Shown in pieces: positions 54,332 through 62,463 of a stretch of 64,000 nucleotides of DNA. A model generated the notes under the pieces. That model was not told the DNA's origin. It did not search any database and was given only the letters and a program-made list of their open reading frames with translations. Origin of the DNA: a virus; the IMG/VR virus record IMGVR_UViG_3300032268_000832, positions 242,464 through 306,463 of that record; one strand, 5' to 3'. Both the position numbers and the translations under genes were made by a program. Within the stretch, counting starts at the first letter, position 1; each line of letters opens with the position of its first letter.

Positions 54332-54746
54332 TGATGTGTTAGACCGATTAAAAAAAGAAAATTTTAGATTTTCTTTTGATGGTGATTCAACAATTGAAGT
54401 GTTTTTAGGGTTGTTATCAGTATCAGCATTTTTTGAATTTGATGATGAAAATATTGATAGACCAATAGCTGTTCAATTTTCTTTAGTTGTTGGTGATAAT
54501 CACTACGAAACGTTAGAAAATGAATTTTATGATGAGTATGATTCTGAAACCAAACAGTTTAATGATTTGAACTTAGATACAATTATAAGCAAATTAACAG
54601 AAATGATAGAAAATTCAATACCAGTTAATAAGGCTTTGATAAGAATTTCAAAACACGTTGATGATATAGTATCAGAAATTGAAGAACATGAAATCCCAGA
54701 AAATGTGGTTGTTGAAATGATAACAAAAAAAATAGATTTTTATTAA
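54318..54746 (+). CDS. hypothetical acidic protein
   Basis: 142 residues from ATG 54318. Acidic (FEFDDENIDRP, NEFYDEYDSETKQFNDLN) with an amphipathic C-terminal helix (DDIVSEIEEHEIPENV). Not recognised. Confidence 0.7.
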   Translation: MTTFNDVLDRLKKENFRFSFDGDSTIEVFLGLLSVSAFFEFDDENIDRPIAVQFSLVVGDNHYETLENEFYDEYDSETKQFNDLNLDTIISKLTEMIENSIPVNKALIRISKHVDDIVSEIEEHEIPENVVVEMITKKIDFY

Positions 54747-54748
54747 AC

Positions 54749-54964
54749 ATGGAAGATAAATTAATTAGAATATTTACAAGTTTATTTTTTCTAGCTTGTA
54801 TTATATTTAGCGTTTGTTTACTAATTGAAATATATGTGTTTGTTACTCAAGGTATTGCTTGGGTACCCTTATATTATTTCTTATTTATTGTACCAACACC
54901 ACTTATAGGTTATGTTATGATGTTAATAGGTGAATATTTCGATAATAAAAAATACAAAAAATGA
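54749..54964 (+). CDS. small membrane protein
   Basis: 71 residues; helices at about 9-32 (TSLFFLACIIFSVCLLIEIYV) and 40-62 (LYYFLFIVPTPLIGYVMML). Overlaps the next gene by 4 nt. Not recognised. Confidence 0.7.
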   Translation: MEDKLIRIFTSLFFLACIIFSVCLLIEIYVFVTQGIAWVPLYYFLFIVPTPLIGYVMMLIGEYFDNKKYKK

Positions 54965-55518
54965 GAACAGAAGTTTATAATAAAGGTGTTGAATCAACTG
55001 AGAGTTGTTTAACCTTAATTGACCCGTTTAAACAACACAATTTTAAACGCAAGAATAAATTTAACATCAATATTAATCACGACCAATATGTTGTTAGAGT
55101 ATTCCACGATGATAAATCAGATAAAACGTATTCAATCGTAACTGATGGGCGTGAAACAAAGGTAATGGAAACTAACCTTTACAATTTTCGAAATACCATA
55201 AAAGAAATTCAAGCTGTTGCTAGTAAAGTATATACTCACGATTACGGCGAAGTCTGGCTTAACCCATGGGAAATGAAAATCTGGGTTAGTGGTGGTGATG
55301 GTGGTATCGTTAGATGGGATGAATCACCAGCAAAGTTAGCTAGAATTATTGAAGAAGAAGGTTTTGACTTCGATGATGAGTTAGGTTTCGCTAACATTGA
55401 AGGTGTAAAAGAAGAAATAATTGAAGCTGAATGTTCACCAACTTCGGGTGATGAAGATGATGCTAATGATTATTTATTGGTTGCCTTGTGCAAGGACATA
55501 ACAAATTATATGGATTAA
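54961..55518 (+). CDS. hypothetical protein
   Basis: 185 residues, mixed alpha/beta; MEIKIWVSGGDGGIVRWDESPAKLARII-like region (about 125-150) and an acidic C-terminus (GDEDDANDYLLV). Last gene before the promoter at 55522. Not recognised. Confidence 0.7.
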   Translation: MRTEVYNKGVESTESCLTLIDPFKQHNFKRKNKFNININHDQYVVRVFHDDKSDKTYSIVTDGRETKVMETNLYNFRNTIKEIQAVASKVYTHDYGEVWLNPWEMKIWVSGGDGGIVRWDESPAKLARIIEEEGFDFDDELGFANIEGVKEEIIEAECSPTSGDEDDANDYLLVALCKDITNYMD

Positions 55519-55521
55519 TAA

Positions 55522-55553
55522 TTTGGATGTTAAATAAATTGTTAGTATATTTG
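55522..55553 (+). promoter_or_regulatory. Bacteroidota-type promoter
   Basis: TTTG 55522-55525, 20 bp, TATATTTG 55546-55553; ATG 55578. Confidence 0.8.
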
Positions 55554-55577
55554 TATAAATTTTAAAAAATAATAATT

Positions 55578-55886
55578 ATGAGCGAAAAACGCAATAAGGA
55601 AAAACGTCACCGTAAGGGTGACAGTAGTGGTAAAAAAAGACAAAAACCAACAGAACAAGAATTAAGAGATAAGCTTACCAAAGATATCAATAAACTTGTC
55701 GATGAAAACGAAAAATTGTCAGAACAAAAAGACAATTTAATCCAACTTATGGATTTTAATCATAACGCAACTCAATTTCATTTGAGCAAAGTTAAAGAAA
55801 TGACTGGGTCAATTGAAGAAGAAGATATTAACTACTGTCTGACTTTGTCTAAAAGAATCATAGACCATTATCTTAATAACCATTAA
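55578..55886 (+). CDS. small charged coiled-coil protein
   Basis: 102 residues with a basic N-terminus (SEKRNKEKRHRKGDSSGKKR) then a coiled coil (LVDENEKLSEQKDNLIQLM). Such a basic leader plus coil could bind nucleic acid. Not recognised. Confidence 0.72.
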   Translation: MSEKRNKEKRHRKGDSSGKKRQKPTEQELRDKLTKDINKLVDENEKLSEQKDNLIQLMDFNHNATQFHLSKVKEMTGSIEEEDINYCLTLSKRIIDHYLNNH

Positions 55887-55889
55887 GTT

Positions 55890-56174
55890 ATGCAAGAACT
55901 AGATGATACAGAACACTTAATGTCATCAGACAAAAACAAAGAACGCTTGCTCGATTCAATCGAGCAAGCTAACTCTGTTTCAGATGAAGAATTGTTAGGT
56001 TATTTCATGCAAGGTTTTGAAGATGAACTATATGGTCTAGATGAAAAAACTTATGATACGCCGCTTAAACAACGTGCATATAATTTAGGTAGGCTTGATG
56101 CGATTGCTGGTGATGATATGCCATCGCTTGATTACAAATCCAATCAAGATATTATTAACCAAATTAGAAAATAA
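55890..56174 (+). CDS. hypothetical acidic protein
   Basis: 94 residues, acidic helical (SDEELLGYFMQGFEDELYGL). YNLGRLDAIAGDDMPSLDYKS near the end. Not recognised. The next gene starts one base after the stop. Confidence 0.7.
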   Translation: MQELDDTEHLMSSDKNKERLLDSIEQANSVSDEELLGYFMQGFEDELYGLDEKTYDTPLKQRAYNLGRLDAIAGDDMPSLDYKSNQDIINQIRK

Positions 56175-56684
56175 ATGAAAATTTTGTGTTACATATATTT
56201 AATGATTTCATTAACAACTAAGAATCCACAACATATTTTAATAGGTGATTCTCAGACTTATTTGTTAAAAAAACATTCCTCATTTGTAATACAAAAATCA
56301 AAATTGTGCCAATCTGGTATAGGTGTACAGCAGTTGATTTCTAAAGTTAGAAGGTTTCCAATACAATCAAATATCAAATCAGTAACAATATGTATTGGTG
56401 TTAATGATAGTTACATAGATAAAGGTATTAATCAGTTAATGTTACGAGTAAAGAAAACATTCCCTAACGCTTTTATCTACGTTATTAAGGGTTCATGGGG
56501 TTGGGGAAACGTTAGAAGATTAAATATCGATAAATTTAATAACTATTATAAAAAGTTTGAAGATTTAGGTGCATGTATCATCCAAACACCAATAGGTCAT
56601 GGTGACCCACACAAAAACAAAAAAGTATATAAAACAATAATGTCAGAATTAGAATGGAAAATTACTCAGGAACGACAAGAATAA
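56175..56684 (+). CDS. SGNH/GDSL-like hydrolase
   Basis: 169 residues. HILIGDSQTYLLKKH carries the G-D-S nucleophile block, SVTICIGVNDSYID the G-x-N-D oxyanion block, and PIGHGDPHKNK a D-x-x-H-like end; a Gly/His arrangement typical of SGNH esterases. Family members remove acyl or acetyl groups from polysaccharides or lipids. Active in cytosol unless exported; no clear signal peptide beyond a hydrophobic N-terminus. Confidence 0.75.
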   Translation: MKILCYIYLMISLTTKNPQHILIGDSQTYLLKKHSSFVIQKSKLCQSGIGVQQLISKVRRFPIQSNIKSVTICIGVNDSYIDKGINQLMLRVKKTFPNAFIYVIKGSWGWGNVRRLNIDKFNNYYKKFEDLGACIIQTPIGHGDPHKNKKVYKTIMSELEWKITQERQE

Positions 56685-56869
56685 GTAATCCTAAAACACT
56701 ACAAAGATGGATTGATTTGGGTTGGTTCGATGAAAACATTAAAGAAGGTTACACCTTTAATGTAGGTTGCGGCAGATTCAAATTAGAAGAAAAATGCACA
56801 TGTTCTCAATGTAGAACCAAAACAAGACCAGAACTGGTTGAAGTATTAACAATAAACAATCGATTATAA
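56654..56869 (+). CDS. small protein with CxCxxC cluster
   Basis: 71 residues; TFNVGCGRFKLEEKCTCSQCRTKTRPEL has four Cys (C, C-x-C-x-x-C), suggesting zinc binding. Overlaps the SGNH gene by 31 nt and the next by one base. Not recognised. Confidence 0.7.
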   Translation: MENYSGTTRISNPKTLQRWIDLGWFDENIKEGYTFNVGCGRFKLEEKCTCSQCRTKTRPELVEVLTINNRL

Positions 56870-57426
56870 TGAAACAAATTGAAATCCTAGATAAAACATA
56901 TCTATATGAGGTTATACATCGCGAAAGTGATTACGCTAGCTGGTCAGGTACTTATTTCTACAAACCAACACCAATAATCAAAACAAGAAAAAAATACATA
57001 TTTTGGGGTCCAGAAGTAAGTCACTTAGAATATGAGGGTTTATTTAGTATGACCATTGATATTGAATCAGAGCGTTATACTAAAAAAGACATCACTCAAA
57101 GGATTCTTAACGAAATTGCTTTGTTAAATCGAAAAGAAGAAATTAAACGAGGTGAAATTATCGCAACACAAGAAGATGCAAAGATTTTTATTGAAAACAT
57201 AACAAATCCACCAGCACCCAATGATAAATTAAAAGAAGCTGGTGCAACCCATATTAAACAATATACAGATAAAGATATGACAAATTTTGTATCGTTCGTA
57301 GGTAAAAACTACATTAAAGCCAAAGGTTTTTACTACATGAAAGGTGACTTTGAAAAGAAACACAAACTATCCATTCATCAAATACTTGCAGAATTTAAGG
57401 AAAAAAATTTGGAAGTTAAAAAATAA
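56869..57426 (+). CDS. hypothetical protein
   Basis: 185 residues. N-terminal half beta-rich (YLYEVIHRESDYASWSGTYFYKP), C-terminal half helical with TNPPAPNDKLKEAGATHIKQY. The stop lies after the -33 box of the next promoter. Not recognised. Confidence 0.7.
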   Translation: MKQIEILDKTYLYEVIHRESDYASWSGTYFYKPTPIIKTRKKYIFWGPEVSHLEYEGLFSMTIDIESERYTKKDITQRILNEIALLNRKEEIKRGEIIATQEDAKIFIENITNPPAPNDKLKEAGATHIKQYTDKDMTNFVSFVGKNYIKAKGFYYMKGDFEKKHKLSIHQILAEFKEKNLEVKK

Positions 57427-57438
57427 ATAGTATCTTTG
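57408..57438 (+). promoter_or_regulatory. Bacteroidota-type promoter
   Basis: TTTG 57408-57411, 19 bp, TATCTTTG 57431-57438; overlaps the end of the preceding gene and drives the large gene at 57462. Confidence 0.75.
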
Positions 57439-57461
57439 TACAAAATAAAAATATAAACATC

Positions 57462-59405
57462 ATGAGTAAATATAGATTTAAAACTGAAGAAGAGTTTAAA
57501 AGAGATGGTAGTTGGAATGGCCATGGCTATGGCCATCCTAATATGTGGGCTTCAAGTGGAAATATGAATAAATATCTTGGACAAGATATTCCTGATAGTT
57601 ATAATACAATCTGTGATAAGTACGAAGGATTTATATATGAAACTTGGAGTTTTCTTCCTTCTGAGTATGTATTAAAAGAAACAGCTTTTGTTCTTCCTTC
57701 TAAATGGTGTGTTAAAGTTGATAGAAATTGTCAACCTGAAGAAGTGTATAAATGGAGAAAAATGAGTTGGGTTGATGCTGGGTACATAAATAATTCTACA
57801 ACTTGGACTGATGTAGTTCTACATAATTACACAGAAATTACTCTAGAACAATTCAAACAACATGTGTTAAAAGAATCTCCTGTTGTAGAATCTCCTAAAG
57901 CAATAGACATGAAAGAAATACAAGAAGAAGCTAAAAAAAGATTTCCTATTGGTTGTAAGTTTATTCCTGTAGATTGGGATGAAACTTACACATTATACAC
58001 ATTAATAGAAGATAACTGTACTTATAAAATTTTAGGTACCCAAATTTGGGCACAAAGTATGTGTGGAAGTCTTTATAATAATGGTAAATGGGCAACATTA
58101 GTTTCTCTTCCTGAAATAAAGAAAGAAATGTTCCATCAAGGAGATTACATTGTTACATTAGATGTTGAAGATGGGTACAATTGTGCTAAAAGAAACTATT
58201 GCTTTAAACAAAGAGTGAATAATAAAGGAATATACCCAGCAGTAGATTTAAGAGGGAGTACAGGTAATGGTCATGGTGCTATGTCTTTTGATAAAAAAGA
58301 ATATTTAAAAGACTGGAGATATGCTACACCTGAAGAAGCAGCTGAATATGAAAGAATACGTAAGCCTTATGATGTAACAACATTACAAAAGAAAGAAGAA
58401 TCTATTCCAGAGTATGTAGAATGTATTGAAGTGCCTACAGGTTGGAGTATAACTAAAAAAGGAGTTATTTATAAAATTGATTCTTTTGATTCGGCTAATG
58501 GTTATTTTATATTAAAATTTGATAAAGGAGGTCAGCGAGTTACATCAGAAAAACATTGCTTTAAACCTTCTACAAAAGAAGCTTATGAAGCTCAAAATAC
58601 ACCTAAGAAGTTGACAAAAGAAGACCTTGTTGAAGGAGAGATTTATTTTTATGATAATAAACATATTGTTATTTACCCAGAAGGACCTGTTCTTTATCAT
58701 GGAAAAGATTATGAATTTAATGTAAATTGGATGTGGATGCTATCTATTGCACATGCAACAGAAGAACAAAAAGCTTTGTTAAGAAGTTATATGAAAAAAG
58801 ATGAAAAACAAGAATGGTCAGAAGGAACTTATGTTGTAGGTATAAAAGGTGGGTTTGGAGTATTTTCAGAGGAGAGAGAACCTGTTGGTTTAGGAAAAAT
58901 ATACACTATTGAAAATGATAGACATTCTAGTGTTGGAATTAAAGAATCTAAATTTTGGATATATAAAGAAAATCTTAAATGGTTTGCAACTCATGAAGAA
59001 GCTTTAGCTTTTTCTAACCAATTAAAAGCCAGTCCTGTACCAAAAAAGTCAGATACATCTGAATTAACACCTTTAGAAATCTGTAAACAGAAATACAGAA
59101 AAGGAATGAGAGTAATGAGTGCCGATAATTCTGGTATGTTTACAGGAGAGTTTATTATTGAAGTAGACCCTGATAAGTTTACAAAAACAGGTTCTGGTGT
59201 AGATTACCAAAATTCTAAAGGTTGGTTGTATGCGGTGGGTAAATATGCTGAAATATTAGAAGATAATGTTTGTGAAATATCTTCACATGAACCATTCATC
59301 AAAGAGGTTGTTAAAACACAACCTAACGAAGAATTAATTAAACCGATTTATTCGGTTAATATTGACTTGGTAGTTAAGAATAAAAAAAATAAAATTATTT
59401 TTTAA
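57462..59405 (+). CDS. large multi-repeat protein of unknown function
   Basis: 647 residues made of several related modules of roughly 70-100 residues: each has a G-x-Y-x-V strand, an aromatic/Cys block (RNYCFKQRVNNKGIYPAVD; EKHCFKP; FWIYKENLKWFA) and a tail W-x-x-AT-x-EE (RYATPEEAAEYERI, IAHATEEQKALL, WFATHEEALAF). Codon use differs from neighbours: Pro is mostly CCT and Gly often GGA, where flanking genes use CCA and GGT. That suggests transfer from another genome. Repeat architecture resembles ligand-binding surfaces; no function inferable. Confidence 0.75.
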   Translation: MSKYRFKTEEEFKRDGSWNGHGYGHPNMWASSGNMNKYLGQDIPDSYNTICDKYEGFIYETWSFLPSEYVLKETAFVLPSKWCVKVDRNCQPEEVYKWRKMSWVDAGYINNSTTWTDVVLHNYTEITLEQFKQHVLKESPVVESPKAIDMKEIQEEAKKRFPIGCKFIPVDWDETYTLYTLIEDNCTYKILGTQIWAQSMCGSLYNNGKWATLVSLPEIKKEMFHQGDYIVTLDVEDGYNCAKRNYCFKQRVNNKGIYPAVDLRGSTGNGHGAMSFDKKEYLKDWRYATPEEAAEYERIRKPYDVTTLQKKEESIPEYVECIEVPTGWSITKKGVIYKIDSFDSANGYFILKFDKGGQRVTSEKHCFKPSTKEAYEAQNTPKKLTKEDLVEGEIYFYDNKHIVIYPEGPVLYHGKDYEFNVNWMWMLSIAHATEEQKALLRSYMKKDEKQEWSEGTYVVGIKGGFGVFSEEREPVGLGKIYTIENDRHSSVGIKESKFWIYKENLKWFATHEEALAFSNQLKASPVPKKSDTSELTPLEICKQKYRKGMRVMSADNSGMFTGEFIIEVDPDKFTKTGSGVDYQNSKGWLYAVGKYAEILEDNVCEISSHEPFIKEVVKTQPNEELIKPIYSVNIDLVVKNKKNKIIF

Positions 59406-59410
59406 TTTTA

Positions 59411-59442
59411 TTTGGTAGATTAAAAATAAACTTGTATATTTG
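59411..59442 (+). promoter_or_regulatory. Bacteroidota-type promoter
   Basis: TTTG 59411-59414, 20 bp, TATATTTG 59435-59442; ATG 59469. Confidence 0.8.
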
Positions 59443-59468
59443 CAAAGTAAAACAATAAACATTTAAAA

Positions 59469-59813
59469 ATGAACAAAATGAAAAACATCGTAAAAACAGT
59501 AGTAGCAATCATCAAAGGTGATGACGCAGAAGTGTTAGGTTTAAGAATTATCAGACAAGCTGAATCAGCTTTAAAGTCTCAAATTGCATCACTTAATGGT
59601 GATATTATCACATTAGAAGATAATGTTTCTGATGCTAAAGAGAATTTAAACTTAGCGTTAGCCAATTATGGTAAAAACATAGCTGATAGAAATGTCTATG
59701 TAAGAAACTTATTAGACGCTGAAAACAAAATAACATTAGCTGAGGACGCTTTAGAATTACATAAAGCTAAAATTGTTGTGTTAGAAAAACACTTAGCTAA
59801 CTTAGATAAGTAA
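59469..59813 (+). CDS. coiled-coil protein
   Basis: 114 residues, nearly all helix with heptads (SQIASLNGDIITLEDNVSDA, then LDAENKITLAEDALELHKA). N-terminal amphipathic MKNIVKTVVAIIKG. Reminiscent of small PspA-like helical proteins but too short. The structured RNA region begins just after the stop, perhaps on the same transcript. Confidence 0.72.
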   Translation: MNKMKNIVKTVVAIIKGDDAEVLGLRIIRQAESALKSQIASLNGDIITLEDNVSDAKENLNLALANYGKNIADRNVYVRNLLDAENKITLAEDALELHKAKIVVLEKHLANLDK

Positions 59814-59821
59814 TCAAAAAA

Positions 59822-60271
59822 ACTGGTTGGTGTTAACCAACTACAAGGCTAAACATTGAATACCTTTGTAAATTAGTAAAACGCAAACCCTCAACTATCT
59901 ATTGCAATAGATTAGGGGCACTGGTTGAAACTGGATGACTTAATTTACATAAAGATGCTATCAGTAATGGTAGATGTGTTGGGGTAAATGAGAAAACCCT
60001 GAACGGTCATAACAGTTATTATATTCTTAAAGAAGTTAAGAAGGTAAAGAAGATATAATATAGGCTGATGGCGGTTTACTTACAACACAAATGAGTTCTC
60101 AGCAAGTAGTTAACTGATGTAAATGCTCTGTACTTGAAATGTAACTATAAAGTATAATTCATTAAAGATTCTTAATCAAATGGTAGTACATTATCTATGA
60201 TTAACTACGTGACCCTACTCTTATATAAGCTTACGCAGAAATGTTGTAGTAATATAAGACAAGAGGGTGCT
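59822..60271 (+). ncRNA. large structured noncoding RNA, 5' part
   Basis: No ORF for about 900 bp. Perfect stems: GTTGGT/ACCAAC hairpin 59826-59841, TGTAAATTA 59867-59875 with TAATTTACA 59941-59949 enclosing CCCT/AGGG and ATCTATT-GC-AATAGAT (59897-59912), a TATTATAT/ATATAATA arm near 60020-60060 and CAAGTA/TACTTG and CTTATAT/ATATAAG arms further on. Length, density of long-range stems and position next to a tRNA-like gene in a large phage resemble ornate RNAs of the ROOL/GOLLD kind, but membership is not shown. Confidence 0.6.
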
Positions 60272-60277
60272 AAAATA

Positions 60278-60525
60278 AATCACTTGACTTGAAGATAAAC
60301 AATAATATCAATACCTATAAACATAAAGTAGGCTTATACCTTTAGGAGTATTATAAACTGTACTAGCAGTTGTGTTTATTGTAAAGATTAACGAAGAATA
60401 ATAGAGTAACTACTTAGGCGTAATGTATAAAGTGTTGAATGGGCTGTTTGAAGTAGTGAGGGTATCCTCGTAACTGGGGTGTAGTATGAAGTTATTCCAC
60501 TAGAATTTGGTCAAGTGATTTTTTT
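60278..60525 (+). ncRNA. large structured noncoding RNA, 3' domain with terminator-like end
   Basis: An 11-bp perfect stem, AATCACTTGAC 60278-60288 with GTCAAGTGATT 60510-60520, closes a 243-nt domain and is followed by a T run. The interior is AT-rich with several short hairpins and the AACTGGGGTG string near 60472. Confidence 0.6.
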
Positions 60526-60529
60526 ATAT

Positions 60530-60698
60530 AGTCAGGTGGCGGAAAGCTTATAGTGTGAGAAATCCTGCTATAACGAGGTAGACGCTGATTGGCATGTGGA
60601 TTCGATAGGTGAAAGACCTATAGGGAAGTAAGGTTCAAAAGTAATCCGATACACGACATGCAGTTCCTTACGTACAGGTTCGAATCCTGTCCTGACTA
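60530..60698 (+). ncRNA. tRNA-Leu-like RNA with D-loop and anticodon-arm insertions
   Basis: 169 nt. Acceptor AGTCAGG/CCTGACT, D stem GCG/CGC, T arm ACAGG-TTCGAAT-CCTGT and discriminator A are normal. The D loop holds an inserted hairpin TTATAG 60548-60553 / CTATAA 60568-60573. The anticodon arm is GCATGT 60592-60597 / ACATGC 60656-60661 enclosing GGATT/AATCC and ATAGGT-GAAAG-ACCTAT, and a TTCAAAAG string with a possible CAA anticodon. No 7-nt anticodon loop is left. Confidence 0.65.
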
Positions 60699-60720
60699 CA
60701 AAAAATAAATGTTAAAATAT

Positions 60721-60752
60721 TTTGGTATATAAAAATTAAAGTTTTACATTTG
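60721..60752 (+). promoter_or_regulatory. Bacteroidota-type promoter
   Basis: TTTG 60721-60724, 20 bp, TACATTTG 60745-60752; ATG 60779. Confidence 0.78.
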
Positions 60753-60778
60753 CGTTATAAATTATAAAAAAACAAATT

Positions 60779-61576
60779 ATGAAGATTATCTTTACTGATT
60801 TCAACGAAATCTATTTTGAGACCGACACAGAAGAAATGGTTGGTTGTACTGCTGAACAATTAGTTAGATACCTTAAGGGTGTTCATACTATTTATGAAAG
60901 ATTTATGAACCGTTTCATCAACGTTAAGAAAAATATTTTCTTAAATGGATACCCTAAGGGTAGTATGCCAGACTTAGATTTTGATATCCCAAGTTTGTTA
61001 GAATCTTGTGGCCAAGAAGAATACGACAAAACTGTTAAGTTTTTTGATAGCTTAACGGAAATATATGACAACGTAGAACCATTCACGTTTAAAGAATCGT
61101 TTGAATTAGAAAACAGAAGTTTTCAAGCGCTAGTGTTCTCGTCAATCGATATCCCACAAATGATTAATGAATTGGGTGCTGAAAGACTTAAAACTGATGG
61201 TATCGAAGTTAACCACAGAAAATATGATGAAAATGGTAATTTCACTGGCACTGAAGCCTACCATAACGTTTATGAAACCTATGAAATCCAAGGTGAGAAA
61301 TTAGGGTTGGAAGAATCATTATACGCTGTAAAATGCTGGTGCACATCAACCAATAAAGAACATTGGTTATGGATTAATGATGAGTTTAAAGACGACCCTC
61401 TTAATGCAATTGCATCAACATTTGTTGTTCACAAAAACATTATCCCACATATCAAAGCAATCAAACGCCAAGGTGATTTATTGTTAACTGAAATGGATGA
61501 AGACATCAAACCAGAAGGTGAATTGGTTTCGTTAACTAAAGAACAATACTTTGGTTTGTTAGTGGCGCAATCATAA
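60779..61576 (+). CDS. hypothetical protein
   Basis: 265 residues, soluble, acidic; MIIFTDFNEIYFETDTEE-like start (KIIFTDFNEIYFET), a helical middle and EHWLWINDEFKDDPLNAIAST near the end. No catalytic motif or family recognised. Heads the operon that ends with the MORN-like genes. Confidence 0.75.
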   Translation: MKIIFTDFNEIYFETDTEEMVGCTAEQLVRYLKGVHTIYERFMNRFINVKKNIFLNGYPKGSMPDLDFDIPSLLESCGQEEYDKTVKFFDSLTEIYDNVEPFTFKESFELENRSFQALVFSSIDIPQMINELGAERLKTDGIEVNHRKYDENGNFTGTEAYHNVYETYEIQGEKLGLEESLYAVKCWCTSTNKEHWLWINDEFKDDPLNAIASTFVVHKNIIPHIKAIKRQGDLLLTEMDEDIKPEGELVSLTKEQYFGLLVAQS

Positions 61577-61584
61577 ATTAGTTT

Positions 61585-61764
61585 ATGGAAGAACTTAAAC
61601 CAGTAAATGGGTTAGGCCAAAGACATGGTAAATGGTATATAATACCTAAATCATTTGATTATACTGGTTATTCCGCATATTTTGTTAATGATGAAATATT
61701 TGGGTTTTCTGAAGATTTGAATGTAGAATCAATTGTTTATCAAAGTGAATATTATGCAAAATAA
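61585..61764 (+). CDS. small MORN-like protein, family member 1
   Basis: 59 residues from ATG 61585. Contains LGQRHGKWYIIPKSFDYTGY and AYFVNDEIFGF with the ending SEYYAK. The G-x-W-Y...YFVN-x-x-x-G-F pattern resembles MORN-type (YwqK-like) strands. Overlaps the next gene by 11 nt at the shared TATTATGCAAAATAA junction. Confidence 0.65.
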   Translation: MEELKPVNGLGQRHGKWYIIPKSFDYTGYSAYFVNDEIFGFSEDLNVESIVYQSEYYAK

Positions 61765-61897
61765 ATTAAACGGTATTAAAGAGTTTGATTTTTCTAGTAT
61801 TGGTTATACTATGAAATATTATGTTTTAAATGGTAAAATTTTTGGTCCTACAGAAGTAACAAGTCATGGGATAAAAAATAAAAGTTATTATTGTTGA
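61754..61897 (+). CDS. small MORN-like protein, family member 2
   Basis: 47 residues, MQNKLNGIKEFDFSSIGYTM then VLNGKIFGPTEV. It starts inside the stop junction of the preceding gene. Truncated relative to the other members (no YFVN-G-x-W part at the end), so it may be decaying. Confidence 0.55.
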   Translation: MQNKLNGIKEFDFSSIGYTMKYYVLNGKIFGPTEVTSHGIKNKSYYC

Positions 61898-61904
61898 ATT
61901 TAAC

Positions 61905-61935
61905 TTGTTTTATTAAAAATTAATTAGTATATTTG
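61905..61935 (+). promoter_or_regulatory. Bacteroidota-type promoter
   Basis: TTG 61905-61907, 20 bp, TATATTTG 61928-61935; ATG 61971. Confidence 0.75.
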
Positions 61936-61970
61936 TACTATAATAAAAATAACATTAAAAAAAGAAAATT

Positions 61971-62204
61971 ATGGTTGGAAACAAAACTATTGTACTAGAA
62001 CCTAGTACTAACACACACACAATGACTAACGTTGTTGACGTTGAGAAAATCGATGAAAACATCCTTAAAATCAAAACTAGCAAGAATAGTCAAGTGTTAC
62101 ACGGCGAACATGGAACCATCGGTATTGAAGCTCCTCATGTAATCAAGTACGTTCAACAAGAGTTGAACCCAGTTACTAAGAAGTTACAAAATGCGTGGGA
62201 CTAA
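61971..62204 (+). CDS. small hypothetical protein
   Basis: 77 residues, beta-rich (TIVLEPSTNTHTMTNVVDVEKID; VLHGEHGTIGIEAPHVIKY). No family recognised. Single-gene unit with its own promoter and terminator, which suggests strong expression. Confidence 0.75.
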   Translation: MVGNKTIVLEPSTNTHTMTNVVDVEKIDENILKIKTSKNSQVLHGEHGTIGIEAPHVIKYVQQELNPVTKKLQNAWD

Positions 62205-62230
62205 GAATTTAAGTTAAAAAAAAAAATAAA

Positions 62231-62262
62231 AATAACTCTAACATATGTTAGGGTTATTTTTT
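62231..62262 (+). terminator. rho-independent terminator
   Basis: AATAACTCTAAC pairs with GTTAGGGTTATT (12 bp, one G-T) around ATAT, then T run. Confidence 0.9.
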
Positions 62263-62273
62263 TGTTAATAATA

Positions 62274-62305
62274 TTTGGTTATTTAAAATAAATTAAGTAT
62301 ATTTG
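62274..62305 (+). promoter_or_regulatory. Bacteroidota-type promoter
   Basis: TTTG 62274-62277, 20 bp, TATATTTG 62298-62305; ATG ATG at 62326. Confidence 0.8.
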
Positions 62306-62325
62306 TATAAAATAATTAACAACTG

Positions 62326-62463
62326 ATGATGGAATATAAAACTGAACATTTTGAACTACTTGGAACCAATGGTGTTATTATGGCTAAGGGCGTTTTTGTT
62401 AATTTTATTGATTACGGATTCTGGATTGAAAGAAAAACTGAAAAAATATATTATGCAAGATAA
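62326..62463 (+). CDS. small MORN-like protein, family member 3
   Basis: 45 residues; GVFVNFIDYGFWIERKTEKIYYAR is the MORN-like half. Ends TATTATGCAAGATAA, where the next gene starts in another frame. Two adjacent ATG codons at the start. Confidence 0.65.
   Translation: MMEYKTEHFELLGTNGVIMAKGVFVNFIDYGFWIERKTEKIYYAR

Noticed and set aside
59822-60525. Group I intron interrupting the tRNA-Leu-like gene
   Set aside because: Conserved P7/P3 core strings are not recognisable, no exon junction pairing is evident, and a T-run end precedes the tRNA-like gene.
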